Shown: positions 9,362 to 18,407, counted from the stretch's first letter. The stretch: 50,142 nt of DNA from Candidatus Bathyarchaeota archaeon (GCA_020351305.1 CP070730.1:665153-715294); one strand, 5' to 3'. The notes: generated from the sequence alone by a model not told the origin. Made by a program: numbers and translations.

Positions 9362-10003
9362 CTAGAGATTGATGAGAATTAATAGAATAAGAGACAGAAT
9401 TAGAATGGAAGCTAGAACATCGAGATATTTTCTTTTAGTCCTTAGGAAAGGAATAAGGAAGGGTGTTTGACTCTTGTAGTCATTAAAAGTTGTGCGATGC
9501 TTATTGCTTAAGAACATTTCTTCTACAAGAGCTAGGAGTACGTAGGCGGATAACTCAATGAACCAAGCAAGTATTGTTTGTGTTGAATTTAGAAAGCCAA
9601 CTCCACGAGTGTTGTTCAGAATCCAGACGCTCCAGCTTGTGAGACCCAATGTTGAGAGTATCATTCCCAAGTACTGAGGATGCCTGCTCAACTGGTATGG
9701 TCCAGAAGTAACCAAGCCCTCCCTTCTTTTAATTCTTAGATAAGCTATTGAGTAGATAAGAAGGAAAATGCCCATGACAATGAATATTCTTTCTAGAATG
9801 AAAAGAGGAGAAGGTGCAAAGAAGGAGGATAACACGTCCACAAGGCTTTCTGGAAGGTTTGCGAAAAACAAAAACAGATACGTGGCAAAGGGTAGGGTCA
9901 TCAAGCCTACCCAACCCCCAACAGCTGGTAGTGATTGAACAAAAGGAACAACGTAACCTGCAAATCTTAAGAACCATGATCTCAATCGATTCGCTAAGTT
10001 CAT
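9362..10003 (-). CDS. ICMT/PEMT-family membrane methyltransferase
   Basis: 213 residues with four or five hydrophobic segments (for example VVPFVQSLPAVGG, LMTLPFATYLFLFF, IFIVMGIFLLIYSIAYL, and a C-terminal VLASILILSLILLILI). The C-terminal half has the family motif: GPYQLSRHPQYLGMIL (about residues 101-116), then SNKHRTTFNDYKSQTPFLIPF. These are the SAM-binding signatures of isoprenylcysteine carboxyl methyltransferase and related phospholipid methyltransferases. The substrate is unknown; lipid, quinone or isoprenoid targets are possible. A palindrome-bearing element shared with another promoter region lies 46-66 bases upstream. Confidence 0.75.
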   Translation of the reverse strand: MNLANRLRSWFLRFAGYVVPFVQSLPAVGGWVGLMTLPFATYLFLFFANLPESLVDVLSSFFAPSPLFILERIFIVMGIFLLIYSIAYLRIKRREGLVTSGPYQLSRHPQYLGMILSTLGLTSWSVWILNNTRGVGFLNSTQTILAWFIELSAYVLLALVEEMFLSNKHRTTFNDYKSQTPFLIPFLRTKRKYLDVLASILILSLILLILINL

Positions 10004-10048
10004 GGCTTTCCCTAAGTCATAAGGCTGGCATGCGTATCTTAAAGCTAC

Positions 10049-10069
10049 GTTTTAGAACAGAGTGTTCAA
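10049..10069 (-). promoter_or_regulatory. Candidate operator upstream of the ICMT-like gene
   Basis: On the plus strand this is GTTTTAGAACA, four bases, GTTCAA; it contains an inverted repeat GAAC/GTTC. Almost the same block (GTTTTAGAACA, three bases, GTTCAA) occurs at 18408-18427, also 37-66 bases upstream of a minus-strand gene. On the coding strand both read TTGAAC, spacer, TGTTCTAAAAC, then R-TAGC. It may be a regulator site or an extended promoter. Confidence 0.4.
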
Positions 10070-10223
10070 CGCTTTCAAACAAATTCATTGCAAGTACATA
10101 GTTGTCACAAGGCTAATAATTTAGATCCACTCTTCACTTTGCCCTTTTTGCGCGCGCACACAACCTTAAGTTTAATTAACGTATTTCTTGTAACACTGTT
10201 GATCTCTGAAATCAGTTTGAGGC

Positions 10224-11336
10224 ATGGTAATTATGATTTCGATCAATAAGCCTTTATTGGATGAAAGAGAAGTTGAAGCTGTTGCCCGAGTTTTAAGAAG
10301 CGGTCGTTTGACAAGCCGCACTGAAAGCGGTTCAATGGTAGCCCAGTTTGAAACTGCCTTTGCAGAATTCGTGAGAACAAAACATGCTTTTGCTGTTAAT
10401 AATGGGACTGCTGCTCTTTATTTGTCGCTTTTAGCCTCGAAGGTGGGCCCTGGGAGTGAAGTGGTTTTGCCCAGCTTTACATTTGTTTCAACTGCTGAAG
10501 CTGTGGTGTTAGCAGATGCAACGCCTGTTTTTGTTGACATTGACCCAGAAACCTACAATACTGACCCAGAGGAAGTTGAGAAAGCAGTAACAGGGAAGAC
10601 TAGGGCGATTATACCTGTAGATCTTTATGGTCTACCTGTTGAAATGAAAACTTTCAATGAGGTCGCAGAGAAACATGGCCTAATAATTATTGAAGATGCA
10701 GCTCAAGCTCACGGTGCACAATATGCAGGGAAACCTGCTGGGAGTTTCGCGGATTTGGCATGTTGGAGCTTCTATGCCAGTAAAAACTTGACTACTGGCG
10801 AAGGAGGTATGATTACTACAAATAGCGATGAATTTGCTGAAAAACTGCCTTCCATGAGATCGCATGGCGAAAATGAGGAGTACATTTCAAGCATGGTGGG
10901 AGGAAATTTTCGCATGCCTGAAATGGAAGCAGCAATTGGCTCCGTTCAACTTCAGAAATTACCCGCTTTTCTGGAACGAAGACAGAGAAATGCAGAAAGA
11001 CTGGCTGCAAAGCTTCAAAAAGTCAAAGACTTGAAGTTGCCAATTGTGCCTGAGGGTTACATACATAGTTGGTATCTATTCACTGTGAGACTCAAAGATT
11101 CAACTGAAAAAAAGCGGGATGAAATTGTCGAGGAGCTAAGAAAGCTAGGCATTGGGGCTACAGTCTATTATCGTGTACCCATACACATGATGCCATTCTA
11201 CCGAAAATACTGCATAACCCATCTTCCAAACACCGAAAAAGCGGCAACACAAGTTTTCTCGTTGCCAATCCACCCTGCTGTAACAGCTAAACAAATAGAC
11301 TTCATAGCTGATTCGCTACAAAACCTTTTGCAATAG
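10224..11336 (+). CDS. DegT/DnrJ/EryC1/StrS-family PLP aminotransferase
   Basis: 370 residues, full length for the sugar aminotransferase family. The pattern is clear: INKPLLDEREVEAV at the N-terminus, VNNGTAALYLSLLA (about 58-71), EDAAQAHGA (about 157-165) for pyridoxal phosphate contact, and SFYASKNLTTGEGGM with Lys near residue 187 as the Schiff-base lysine. Such enzymes aminate keto-sugar nucleotides for glycans or surface polymers. No other nucleotide-sugar gene lies nearby, so the substrate is open. A Met four codons in (10233) is an alternative start. Two alternating CG tracts flank the gene (10149-10162 and 11341-11362). Confidence 0.92.
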   Translation: MVIMISINKPLLDEREVEAVARVLRSGRLTSRTESGSMVAQFETAFAEFVRTKHAFAVNNGTAALYLSLLASKVGPGSEVVLPSFTFVSTAEAVVLADATPVFVDIDPETYNTDPEEVEKAVTGKTRAIIPVDLYGLPVEMKTFNEVAEKHGLIIIEDAAQAHGAQYAGKPAGSFADLACWSFYASKNLTTGEGGMITTNSDEFAEKLPSMRSHGENEEYISSMVGGNFRMPEMEAAIGSVQLQKLPAFLERRQRNAERLAAKLQKVKDLKLPIVPEGYIHSWYLFTVRLKDSTEKKRDEIVEELRKLGIGATVYYRVPIHMMPFYRKYCITHLPNTEKAATQVFSLPIHPAVTAKQIDFIADSLQNLLQ

Positions 11337-11393
11337 CTATGCGATGCGCGCGCGTGCATACGTGCCACATAGGAAGACTGAAATTATTTGTGA

Positions 11394-12032
11394 ATGAATA
11401 TTATTTGGTTTTTCATGCGTCTGCTTCGATGTCTTTATCTTTTCGGCAAGTATAATTTAGAAGAGTTGCTCCGTCAAGCACCAATGTTTCCTGCTTATTT
11501 TGGTCCAAGGTTTGAATGCTCAGCCCGTTCTAAAGGACCGCTTAGGCTTAAGGATGGTGAGGTTCACAGGGAGTTTCACTGTCTATCAGCAAGCCATGTT
11601 GAATGTATCTTTTGGCGGATAAAAGAGGCGGGATTAAATTGGGAAAGTATTCACGAAGAGCTGCAATCAGATGAGTTTGAAGACCAAGATAGATTGGCAA
11701 CTATTGCCTCCTTTGAAGGAAAAACAATTGACGAGTTTCTTGGTTATCTAGTAAAAGAGAAGCAAGCTGAAAACAGATGTCCATCATGTGGGTCTACAGA
11801 TAAAAGAGAGTTTTGTAGCATGTGTGCAACAGAAGGTTGTCAAAGATGTATGCATGTAACTCATTTCATGATTTACGATCATCACGGGTCAACACCTTGC
11901 GGTTTTACGTGTTCCAGGAATTGCTATCGTGACTGGCGAAGTGGAAAGCCAACCTTGATTGAAAGGAGAATCCGCGAATGCTTCAATGACATTTCGGTAG
12001 AAGCCCTTCACCAATCCATTTCGCAATCCTGA
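11394..12032 (+). CDS. Cys-rich protein of unknown function
   Basis: 212 residues I do not recognise. The N-terminal part is basic and aromatic and includes NMLEELLRQ-like helices (residues about 20-45). The C-terminal third (about 130-190) is rich in Cys and His: CPSCGS, CSMCATEGCQRC, HHGSTPCGFTCSRNC. Eleven or so Cys in 60 residues suggest two or more structural zinc sites. It has neither a signal peptide nor a membrane segment. It follows the aminotransferase on the same strand after 57 bases and precedes a 60-residue basic protein by 47 bases, so the three may be co-transcribed. Confidence 0.65.
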   Translation: MNIIWFFMRLLRCLYLFGKYNLEELLRQAPMFPAYFGPRFECSARSKGPLRLKDGEVHREFHCLSASHVECIFWRIKEAGLNWESIHEELQSDEFEDQDRLATIASFEGKTIDEFLGYLVKEKQAENRCPSCGSTDKREFCSMCATEGCQRCMHVTHFMIYDHHGSTPCGFTCSRNCYRDWRSGKPTLIERRIRECFNDISVEALHQSISQS

Positions 12033-12079
12033 CTTCCTAGCAGGTATTCATTTATATCTTTTCCTACAATTGGGAATTC

Positions 12080-12262
12080 ATGAGAGCCTACATATTTACT
12101 GACCGTGAAAGAATGATTCTTGAAGCATTTCTTATAGGTAAGAAAGTTGACAAGACAAAACTCTCCAAAATCTTGCACCGAATTAGGAAGTATAGAACCC
12201 TATTCGACGACACCTACCTTTACCTTCGAGTTAGAAAAACGATAACAACTGACACAACATAA
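12080..12262 (+). CDS. Small basic archaeal protein, possibly helix-turn-helix
   Basis: 60 residues, MRAYIFTDRERMILEAFL at the start, then a Lys/Arg-rich middle (KVDKTKLSKILHRIRKYR) and a short strand-like tail (YLYLRVRK). The 'FTDRERMILEAFL' opening followed by helices resembles short winged-helix or transcription-associated proteins seen in archaea, but I cannot name the family. The gene starts with ATG after a TA-rich leader and stands 47 bases beyond the Cys-rich gene. Composition and frame look genuinely coding. Confidence 0.6.
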   Translation: MRAYIFTDRERMILEAFLIGKKVDKTKLSKILHRIRKYRTLFDDTYLYLRVRKTITTDTT

Positions 12263-12379
12263 GCGACTTTACGTCACAATGTCACTTTAATGTGTCCTGT
12301 CTCGAAAAATTTTTGCACATGCAATCCAGCGCTAATAATTAGGACTTCAGAAAACTAGTTGAGAAGCTAAGTTTTAGAG

Positions 12380-12395
12380 AGAAAAAAAAAGGGGA
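12380..12395 (-). terminator. T-run terminator after the minus-strand subtilase
   Basis: Read on the minus strand the sequence is CCCC followed by nine T and then CTCTC, about 25-40 bases beyond the stop at 12420. Archaeal terminators are typically such T-runs without a required hairpin. The plus-strand subtilase ends in a very similar CCCCC-T8 tract at 15361. Confidence 0.5.
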
Positions 12396-12419
12396 CGGAG
12401 TTTTAAGATTAGGATTGTT

Positions 12420-13736
12420 TTAACTTGGACCTCTGAAACGTCCGCCAGCAAAGACATCTGCCTTGAACATTGCTGCATCTGCTCGGATGAATCCTGAACC
12501 CCAGTCTATACCGTACCAAGTGAAATACCACATGTAATCTGGTGGAAAGTCGATAGCCCATGAACCATCACATGGCAAAGGTAGTGAAGCTGCAGCAGTT
12601 TTGAGGATAAACGCAACTTCGTCTTGCGTGAGGTCTGGATGTGATTGAAGGACTAAAGCAGCAGTTCCTGAGACGTGTGGCGCAGCCATACTTGTGCCCC
12701 AAAGGTAATAGTATCCAATGGAATAACTGAAATAGCTTTTATAGGGTCCTACAACTGCAGCACCAGGAGCAGTAACATCAAGATGGAAGGATTTTTGTCC
12801 AAGGTCTAAGTTTGGTCGAGAACTCAGGTAGTCAAGGAATAGTTGCCAGTTATTTCCCCAAAAGTCTGGGGTATTTAGATCTTCTGGCACATCAGCTACC
12901 CAACTGTGAAGGAATTGCTCAGTCCAGCCTGCCATTGCACAGGAAATGACTTGTGGGAATGCACCAGGCCAACCCATGCCATCATATCCTCTGTTGCCTG
13001 CTGAAGCAACTACAATGACACCTTTGCTTATTGCATAGTCGATAGCAGCTTCTTCGAGCGCACCAGGTGATGAACCTCCTAAGCTCATGCTTATAATTAC
13101 AGGGCCATCCAAACTTTCAGCTAGATCTGCAACATAGAAGATACCAGCTGCCACCATCTCTTCAGTGCCACCAGTCCATCTAGCTACTCCGCCAGGGTAA
13201 GGTATTTCCCACGCATCAAGAACAAGCACAGGAATTATGGTTGCTTTTGGTGCAACGCCTTTGATCCAGTAAATGTTGTTATAATTGAAACCTACGATGG
13301 TGCTTGTTACGTGGGTTCCGTGTCCAGAGCCTTCAAATGGTTTTGTGATGAATCCTCTGTCATCACGAAGCGGACCCATCCAGAAACCATCGTCCCACCA
13401 GATGTCGTGAGTGAAGCCTATCCCTAGCTCCCAAGCAATATCAGCTTGCGAGAAAAAGAAGGGCCACTCTTGAAGTAAGCCTGTGTCTAAGACTGCTACA
13501 TACACACCTTCACCATCGTTTGGAATCTCAGCATCGATAATATCGACATTCCAAGGTGTCAGTTCAGGAAGCCCGTTGCTTTCTACCATTCCAGCATCAT
13601 ATTCCGCTAGAAGATGTTCTTTCGCCAATGCAACATCATAGGTGATTGTGATATCATCAGTTGTTTGGGCCATCGGAATCATTGTGAACGCAAGCACTGA
13701 TAGCAAAGTTACTACAAATAGTGTTGTCTTATTCAT
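12420..13736 (-). CDS. Secreted subtilisin-like serine protease (S8)
   Basis: 438 residues from the ATG at 13736, which is preceded by AGGAGA at a proper distance and gives a clean signal peptide (MNKTTLFVVTLLSVLAFTMIPMAQ). The open frame reaches 13883, but the extra 49 residues spoil the signal. Catalytic motifs are complete: VAVLDTG (Asp) near residue 80, GSGHGTHV (His) near 142, SAGN (oxyanion Asn) near 250, and GTSMAAPHVSG (Ser) near 360. It is extracellular by prediction. It is divergent from a second subtilase, with 194 bases between the two starts. No dockerin or anchor is present. Confidence 0.92.
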   Translation of the reverse strand: MNKTTLFVVTLLSVLAFTMIPMAQTTDDITITYDVALAKEHLLAEYDAGMVESNGLPELTPWNVDIIDAEIPNDGEGVYVAVLDTGLLQEWPFFFSQADIAWELGIGFTHDIWWDDGFWMGPLRDDRGFITKPFEGSGHGTHVTSTIVGFNYNNIYWIKGVAPKATIIPVLVLDAWEIPYPGGVARWTGGTEEMVAAGIFYVADLAESLDGPVIISMSLGGSSPGALEEAAIDYAISKGVIVVASAGNRGYDGMGWPGAFPQVISCAMAGWTEQFLHSWVADVPEDLNTPDFWGNNWQLFLDYLSSRPNLDLGQKSFHLDVTAPGAAVVGPYKSYFSYSIGYYYLWGTSMAAPHVSGTAALVLQSHPDLTQDEVAFILKTAAASLPLPCDGSWAIDFPPDYMWYFTWYGIDWGSGFIRADAAMFKADVFAGGRFRGPS

Positions 13737-13889
13737 TGCATCTCTTCTCCTTTCTGCAACCATAGAATGCATTTTTCTACTTTTGAACTTTGTGGAGATA
13801 TCCTCTATTGATACCCCGCGCACGCTCAATGTAGACACGCATGATGCATGTGCGGGCATAGAATTTTTTACCATAAAATTCAAAAGCAG

Positions 13890-13912
13890 AGGTTTTGATA
13901 TATTTCACACTA
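13890..13912 (+). promoter_or_regulatory. Candidate TATA region in the divergent subtilase intergenic region
   Basis: An AT-rich stretch, GGTTTTGATATATTTCACAC, lies 20-40 bases before the ATG at 13931 and fits an archaeal BRE/TATA region with a short leader. Further toward the minus-strand gene are CGCGCACGC and a GATGCATGTGC stretch (13826-13855), including a TGATGCATG palindrome-like block. The call rests on position and composition only. Confidence 0.35.
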
Positions 13913-13930
13913 ATAAAAGAGAGGAGAAGG

Positions 13931-15337
13931 ATGAGAAAAATATCTATTGTTTCAGTGTTGTTGCTTGTTGTACTCGCTTTTTCAACCCTACCGTTTGTAT
14001 ACTCAGAAACGCCAACTATAGAAACGATGACAGAAGCTCCAGGTTACTTGGTTGAGTTCAAAGGATCTAAGCTTCCCAAGAATGCTGAAGCCATCATTGA
14101 AGGATGTGGGGGAGCTGTAACCTCAATGTTACCTGAGATAGCTGTAGTCGGGGCAATGCCAAATGGAAATCCAGCTGACTTTGAGGCAGCGCTTGCCAAT
14201 AACGATGCAATCAAATGCTTTGACCATGATTACATTGTAGAACTCCCTGACATTTCAATGACACCAGTCACGGAGGAATTACAATTCGAAAGCAACGGTC
14301 CATTGTTTACCGATCCCTATTATTGGGTTTACCAATGGCACCTATGGCACACAATTGAAGTCTCCCCATGGGCAGCGTGGACGATTACTACTGGTAGCCC
14401 TGACATAAGCGTAGCTGTTTTAGATACAGGCATTGATTGGAACCATGGTGACATTGCACCAAACTATGATTTTGGTGCGAGCGCGTCATTTGTGCCCTAC
14501 GAGGACGAGATGGACTACCATGGACATGGAACTTGGTGCGGTGGCCTAATAGCAGCAGCTGTGAACGATGACCCCAATGATTGGAAGGTTATCGGCATTG
14601 GTCCAAACCTGAACCTTGTTAACCTCAAGGTGATGGATTCCTCTGGTGGAGGGTATTTCTCATGGACATTCCAGGCAGTCTACCACGCAGTTGCCCACGG
14701 TGTAGATGTCATTTCAATGTCCTTTGGAGGCTACTTGCCTAGAGGTGTCGATCGCAGTTTCCTCAGCATCTGCAACAAAGTCTTCAATTATGCACAGCGG
14801 AATGGCATTGTCTGCGTTGCCTCAGCTGGAAACGCAGGAATACACATGGATGATTTCCATGCCTATTATGTTCACATCCCCAGTCAATGCGAGGGTGTTA
14901 TCGATGTCATTGCTACAGACATACATGATGGAAGAGCTCCATACAGCAATTATGGCTCTTCCTTGCACGGAATTTCAGCCCCAGGCGGATATTGGGAATT
15001 CAATGAACCATCCTGGTACGAACCCGTAATTCCTCCAGCATTTTGGGCACCACATTATGGCTTTACCTTCAGCACAACTACCACAGTCAGCGGATACAAG
15101 TATATGTGGGCATATGGCACAAGCATGGCTTGTCCACACGTAGCTGGTGTTGCTGGCTTAATTCTATCAGTCAATCCAAACCTTAGACCATCACAAGTGA
15201 GGCATCTCCTATTCACAGGCGCAGTAGATCACGGAGACCCTGGTTTTGACGAAATCTACAATTTCGGTCTGCTGAATGCATATAACTCTCTGCAACTCGC
15301 TTTGAAAACATTGCGTGCACCCACAGCTGGACCTTAA
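13931..15337 (+). CDS. Secreted subtilisin-like serine protease (S8) with N-terminal propeptide
   Basis: 468 residues from the ATG at 13931, directly after GAGGAGAAGG. The signal peptide is KISIVSVLLLVVLAFSTLPFVYSE. Residues about 35-100 (GYLVEFKGSKLPKNAEAIIEGCGG) look like an I9-type inhibitory propeptide. The catalytic domain shows VAVLDTGIDW (Asp), DYHGHGTWCGG (His), SAGN (Asn) and GTSMACPHVAGVAG (Ser). It differs from the neighbouring subtilase in carrying a recognisable propeptide, so this copy probably self-processes. The shared intergenic region suggests coordinate expression. Both probably degrade external protein. Confidence 0.92.
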   Translation: MRKISIVSVLLLVVLAFSTLPFVYSETPTIETMTEAPGYLVEFKGSKLPKNAEAIIEGCGGAVTSMLPEIAVVGAMPNGNPADFEAALANNDAIKCFDHDYIVELPDISMTPVTEELQFESNGPLFTDPYYWVYQWHLWHTIEVSPWAAWTITTGSPDISVAVLDTGIDWNHGDIAPNYDFGASASFVPYEDEMDYHGHGTWCGGLIAAAVNDDPNDWKVIGIGPNLNLVNLKVMDSSGGGYFSWTFQAVYHAVAHGVDVISMSFGGYLPRGVDRSFLSICNKVFNYAQRNGIVCVASAGNAGIHMDDFHAYYVHIPSQCEGVIDVIATDIHDGRAPYSNYGSSLHGISAPGGYWEFNEPSWYEPVIPPAFWAPHYGFTFSTTTTVSGYKYMWAYGTSMACPHVAGVAGLILSVNPNLRPSQVRHLLFTGAVDHGDPGFDEIYNFGLLNAYNSLQLALKTLRAPTAGP

Positions 15338-15354
15338 ACCTGATCGAAGACACC

Positions 15355-15380
15355 CTCTTTCCCCCTTTTTTTGCCCTTTC
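15355..15380 (+). terminator. T-run terminator after the plus-strand subtilase
   Basis: Eighteen bases past the stop at 15337 comes a pyrimidine tract with CCCCC followed by eight T and GCCCTTTC. This fits intrinsic archaeal termination and mirrors the tract after the minus-strand subtilase. Confidence 0.5.
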
Positions 15381-15483
15381 AGAATTTAAGAAGAGAATAG
15401 CTTGTACAGAACATTAATACACCAATCTGAAGAATGATAAAAGCCATATACTCAACCTTACAAAGCATGCCCAAGGGAGAATA

Positions 15484-16467
15484 TTGATTTCACTAAGGAC
15501 TCTAGCCCCCTCACTGACTAGAATCACTGCTGCAGCAGCAGTGGGTGCTGCTCTCCACATAGGGCAAGGGAATCCTAAGCTTGTTGACCAGCGAGCTGTT
15601 GATTTCTCAAGAGCTCTGTTAGCTCAAATGGAGGTTGATGGCGAAGTGATCTGCTGTGAAGGTCCAAAGGACAATGCTCCAGCCTTTTCTCGAAGAGAAA
15701 AAGTGGGAATCGGGCAGGGTCCTAAAGTAGAGTTTGTAATCGATCCTGTGGATGGCACAACAGCCACCTCAAAGGGAAGAAAGGACGCTATCAGCGCCTT
15801 AGCATGCGCCCCAAAAGGTTGTCTACAGGTTCTTCCAGATGACGGATACTACTTCAAAGTGACCACAGACTACCATGCGAAAGGGAAGATCTCACTTGAC
15901 ATGTCGATAGAAGAAATCGTTCAGGTAGTCGCTGAACAGAAAAAGAAACAGCCTGAAAACTTCACAGTGATAATGCTTGAACGTGAAAGACATCAAGAGA
16001 TCCTATCTAAACTAAGGAAGCTAGGAGTAAGAATCATCCTAATCGAGGATGGAGATATTGCAGCGTCTGTTGTCACATGTATCCCGAACTCTGGCATCGA
16101 TCTATTACTCGGAGCGGGAGCAGGTCCGGAGGCTACAATTGGGGCCACAGCTGTCAAGTGCCTTGGTGGCACAATGTTAGTCAAGGTGTGGAAAGGTAAG
16201 AAGGATCATGAAAAAAGGTTGGAAAGACTTGAGGCTGAAGGAATTGACATAGCAAAGACATATTCTGAGTCAGAACTTGCGAGGGGCAATGAACTTGTTT
16301 TTGCAGCATCTGGTGTTACAAAAGGGGAGCTTTTGGATGGGGTACGTTTCATTCCCAACGGAGCCGTAGTCAGCTCACTTTGCGCGAGGTTGCCAAGTGG
16401 AACTTTGGAGAAGTCGGAGTCAATGATGCGTTTTAAGGGGCATCCTGTATACGAACAGTTGACTTGA
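15484..16467 (+). CDS. glpX: GlpX-like class II fructose-1,6-bisphosphatase
   Basis: 327 residues from a TTG start with AAGGGAG just upstream. Family hallmarks are ITAAAAVGAALHIGQGN near the start, VEFVIDPVDGTTATSKG (about residues 81-97) with the metal-binding DPxDGT motif, IEDGDIAAS (about 185-193) and the GAGPEATIGATAVKCLGG region (about 215-232). Known GlpX enzymes hydrolyse fructose-1,6-bisphosphate in gluconeogenesis. The normally conserved GEGExDEAP segment reads CEGPKDNAP here, so the second Glu is Pro and the metal site may differ. Most archaea use the unrelated bifunctional aldolase/phosphatase, so the substrate needs testing. Sedoheptulose or inositol phosphates are alternatives. 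Confidence 0.75.
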   Translation: MISLRTLAPSLTRITAAAAVGAALHIGQGNPKLVDQRAVDFSRALLAQMEVDGEVICCEGPKDNAPAFSRREKVGIGQGPKVEFVIDPVDGTTATSKGRKDAISALACAPKGCLQVLPDDGYYFKVTTDYHAKGKISLDMSIEEIVQVVAEQKKKQPENFTVIMLERERHQEILSKLRKLGVRIILIEDGDIAASVVTCIPNSGIDLLLGAGAGPEATIGATAVKCLGGTMLVKVWKGKKDHEKRLERLEAEGIDIAKTYSESELARGNELVFAASGVTKGELLDGVRFIPNGAVVSSLCARLPSGTLEKSESMMRFKGHPVYEQLT

Positions 16468-16502
16468 CACCGATTTTCTCTTTTTAAGTGTTTCAAACAG
16501 CT

Positions 16503-18371
16503 TTATGGAAGCTCGATTTCCCCAATTTCCTCAAGGTTCTCTAGACTGTGAAGCTTTATCTTCATATCAGATATTGTGTAGAGTATGTTCCCTATGTAAA
16601 GGGCTCTTTTTACTGAGTATGGGGAGTAATGATAGTAACTGCTTTGCAAGCTGGTTCCATTCTCTATGTGAGTGATGTTTCCTCTGAGTTCTAGCGTTTC
16701 TGATGTGATGTTGTAGATGTAGGCTCCCTGCCAGATATAGTCACCATAGGCGTTTGGTGGGGGGTCGCCTGGGTATTTTGTCTCATCTATTTCTGCGACT
16801 AGAACAGGTATCACCAGCAGTTGTTTCTCCTTGTCGAACAGAAACGCTTTATGATCTCTTAGAACTGGCGAGTCGGTTCCTCTGTCGCCTATTTCATCTT
16901 TTGTTACCTCTGTAGGATTTAGAGGATCGCTGACGTCGAAGAGAGAGATTTTAACTCCTTGATACCATGCAAAATCTCCCGTTACTGCGGCTTCAGTTTC
17001 TTTTCCTATGCCTATGACAAGGTTTTCATCGTAGGGGTGAAGATAGTCTGAATAGCCAGTTACCTTCAGTGCACCAAGTACAATGGGTTTTTCGGGGTTT
17101 TGTAGGTCTATTACGAATAGCGGATCAACCTTTCTGAAGGTTACGAGGTAAAACTTGCTTCCCATGAACCTGGCTGAGTAGATTGTCTCTCCCTGAGCAA
17201 GGTCTTCCAGTCTTCCAACAATGCCAAGGCTGCTGTTTAAAACGTATACGTGATTCTGCGAATTTCCGCCCCAACCTGTTGTGGTGGCTATTCTGAAATG
17301 CCCATTATACTCATCCATCGAGAACTGGTTTAATACCCTGCCTGGAACTTCGCCATTTGCTTCACTCTCTATGATGCTGCCGTCGACATGAATTCTGTAG
17401 ATAAGCGTTTTTTCGACCCCAAGTGTGGCTGAATAGCCAAAGAGTGTTATGAAGATGTTGTTGAGAGAAACGTACATGTTGCCTGTATATCCCACCAGAA
17501 TTGTCATGTCGGTTGGTACTTCATCGTCGTTTTGTACATTTACTGCAATGATAGTTGTGAACACATAGCCATAATCAGTAACATTTGAATAATGAATATC
17601 GGTTGCAGGTACCTCACGAATTAGGTCATTATGATGTATTACTGGTAATTTTACTTCACTTCCATTAAGCCATGTAACCTCACTGATCACTGTATATGCG
17701 TAGTTGCCAATCATTCTAGAGCTGAAATAGGAGCCATCTAATGTAACATTTCGAGTTGAGATTGGATGTGTTTTGTTTGAGACATCATATACTTTGATGA
17801 AAGTTCTAGGTGTTGAGTAAGGCCAGCGGTAAGATCTGGCTATTTCCGGCATAATTCCCCATTCATAATAGCTAGATCCTAAAACAACAAGCTTGTCGTT
17901 GTTCAAGAACATTCCGTGTAAGGTTCCGTTTACTTTGATTTGAGCAAGGACTTCTGCTTCTTCAGAGGGATATGCCTTTAGAATGTAGATGCTTTGATTT
18001 GAAATTATGTAAATGTGTTCTCCATCAGTCTTCACTATGTCAGCTTCATCCACGCCCAGGACTTGAATATTTGTAGTGGAGTATTCAGGAGCTGTAGTCT
18101 CTGCGCCTTTGGCTGCGTCCAACGCCCAGAACTCGCCTTGCCTATAGTTAGTGTAACTTGAACTTGCGTTTAGGAAATTCACCAGCTCTTCATATGAGGA
18201 AAACTTTGACAGGGGTTGCCCAGAGGCGAAGTAGGGGGGCATTTGAACGAAATTTAGTATGAGCGCACCTAATAGCGCTCCCCCGAGGAAAGCCATCAAG
18301 CCACTAGCGAGGATTTTCCTTCTATTCACGAGCAAATTAGGTGTATAGTTGAGTAACTTCAAACTAATCAC
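16503..18371 (-). CDS. Membrane-anchored beta-propeller protein (COG4880-like)
   Basis: 622 residues. An N-terminal transmembrane segment (ILASGLMAFLGGALLGALILNFV, about 19-41) is followed by an extracellular region. Strand repeats such as ILGVDEADIVKTDGEHIYIISNQSIYI, FIKVYDVS and SLFDVSDPLNPTEV match the archaeal secreted 'C-terminal beta-propeller distantly related to WD-40' family. Residues near 100-115 (QVLGVDEADIVKTDG) are its most conserved motif. There are many sequons. Function unknown in the family. The upstream gene on the same strand, 52 bases away, is a membrane winged-helix protein; an operator-like sequence lies in between. Confidence 0.8.
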   Translation of the reverse strand: MISLKLLNYTPNLLVNRRKILASGLMAFLGGALLGALILNFVQMPPYFASGQPLSKFSSYEELVNFLNASSSYTNYRQGEFWALDAAKGAETTAPEYSTTNIQVLGVDEADIVKTDGEHIYIISNQSIYILKAYPSEEAEVLAQIKVNGTLHGMFLNNDKLVVLGSSYYEWGIMPEIARSYRWPYSTPRTFIKVYDVSNKTHPISTRNVTLDGSYFSSRMIGNYAYTVISEVTWLNGSEVKLPVIHHNDLIREVPATDIHYSNVTDYGYVFTTIIAVNVQNDDEVPTDMTILVGYTGNMYVSLNNIFITLFGYSATLGVEKTLIYRIHVDGSIIESEANGEVPGRVLNQFSMDEYNGHFRIATTTGWGGNSQNHVYVLNSSLGIVGRLEDLAQGETIYSARFMGSKFYLVTFRKVDPLFVIDLQNPEKPIVLGALKVTGYSDYLHPYDENLVIGIGKETEAAVTGDFAWYQGVKISLFDVSDPLNPTEVTKDEIGDRGTDSPVLRDHKAFLFDKEKQLLVIPVLVAEIDETKYPGDPPPNAYGDYIWQGAYIYNITSETLELRGNITHIENGTSLQSSYYHYSPYSVKRALYIGNILYTISDMKIKLHSLENLEEIGEIELP

Positions 18372-18407
18372 ACTAGAACAAGAGGTTTAAAGGACTCTTA
18401 ATGCTAT

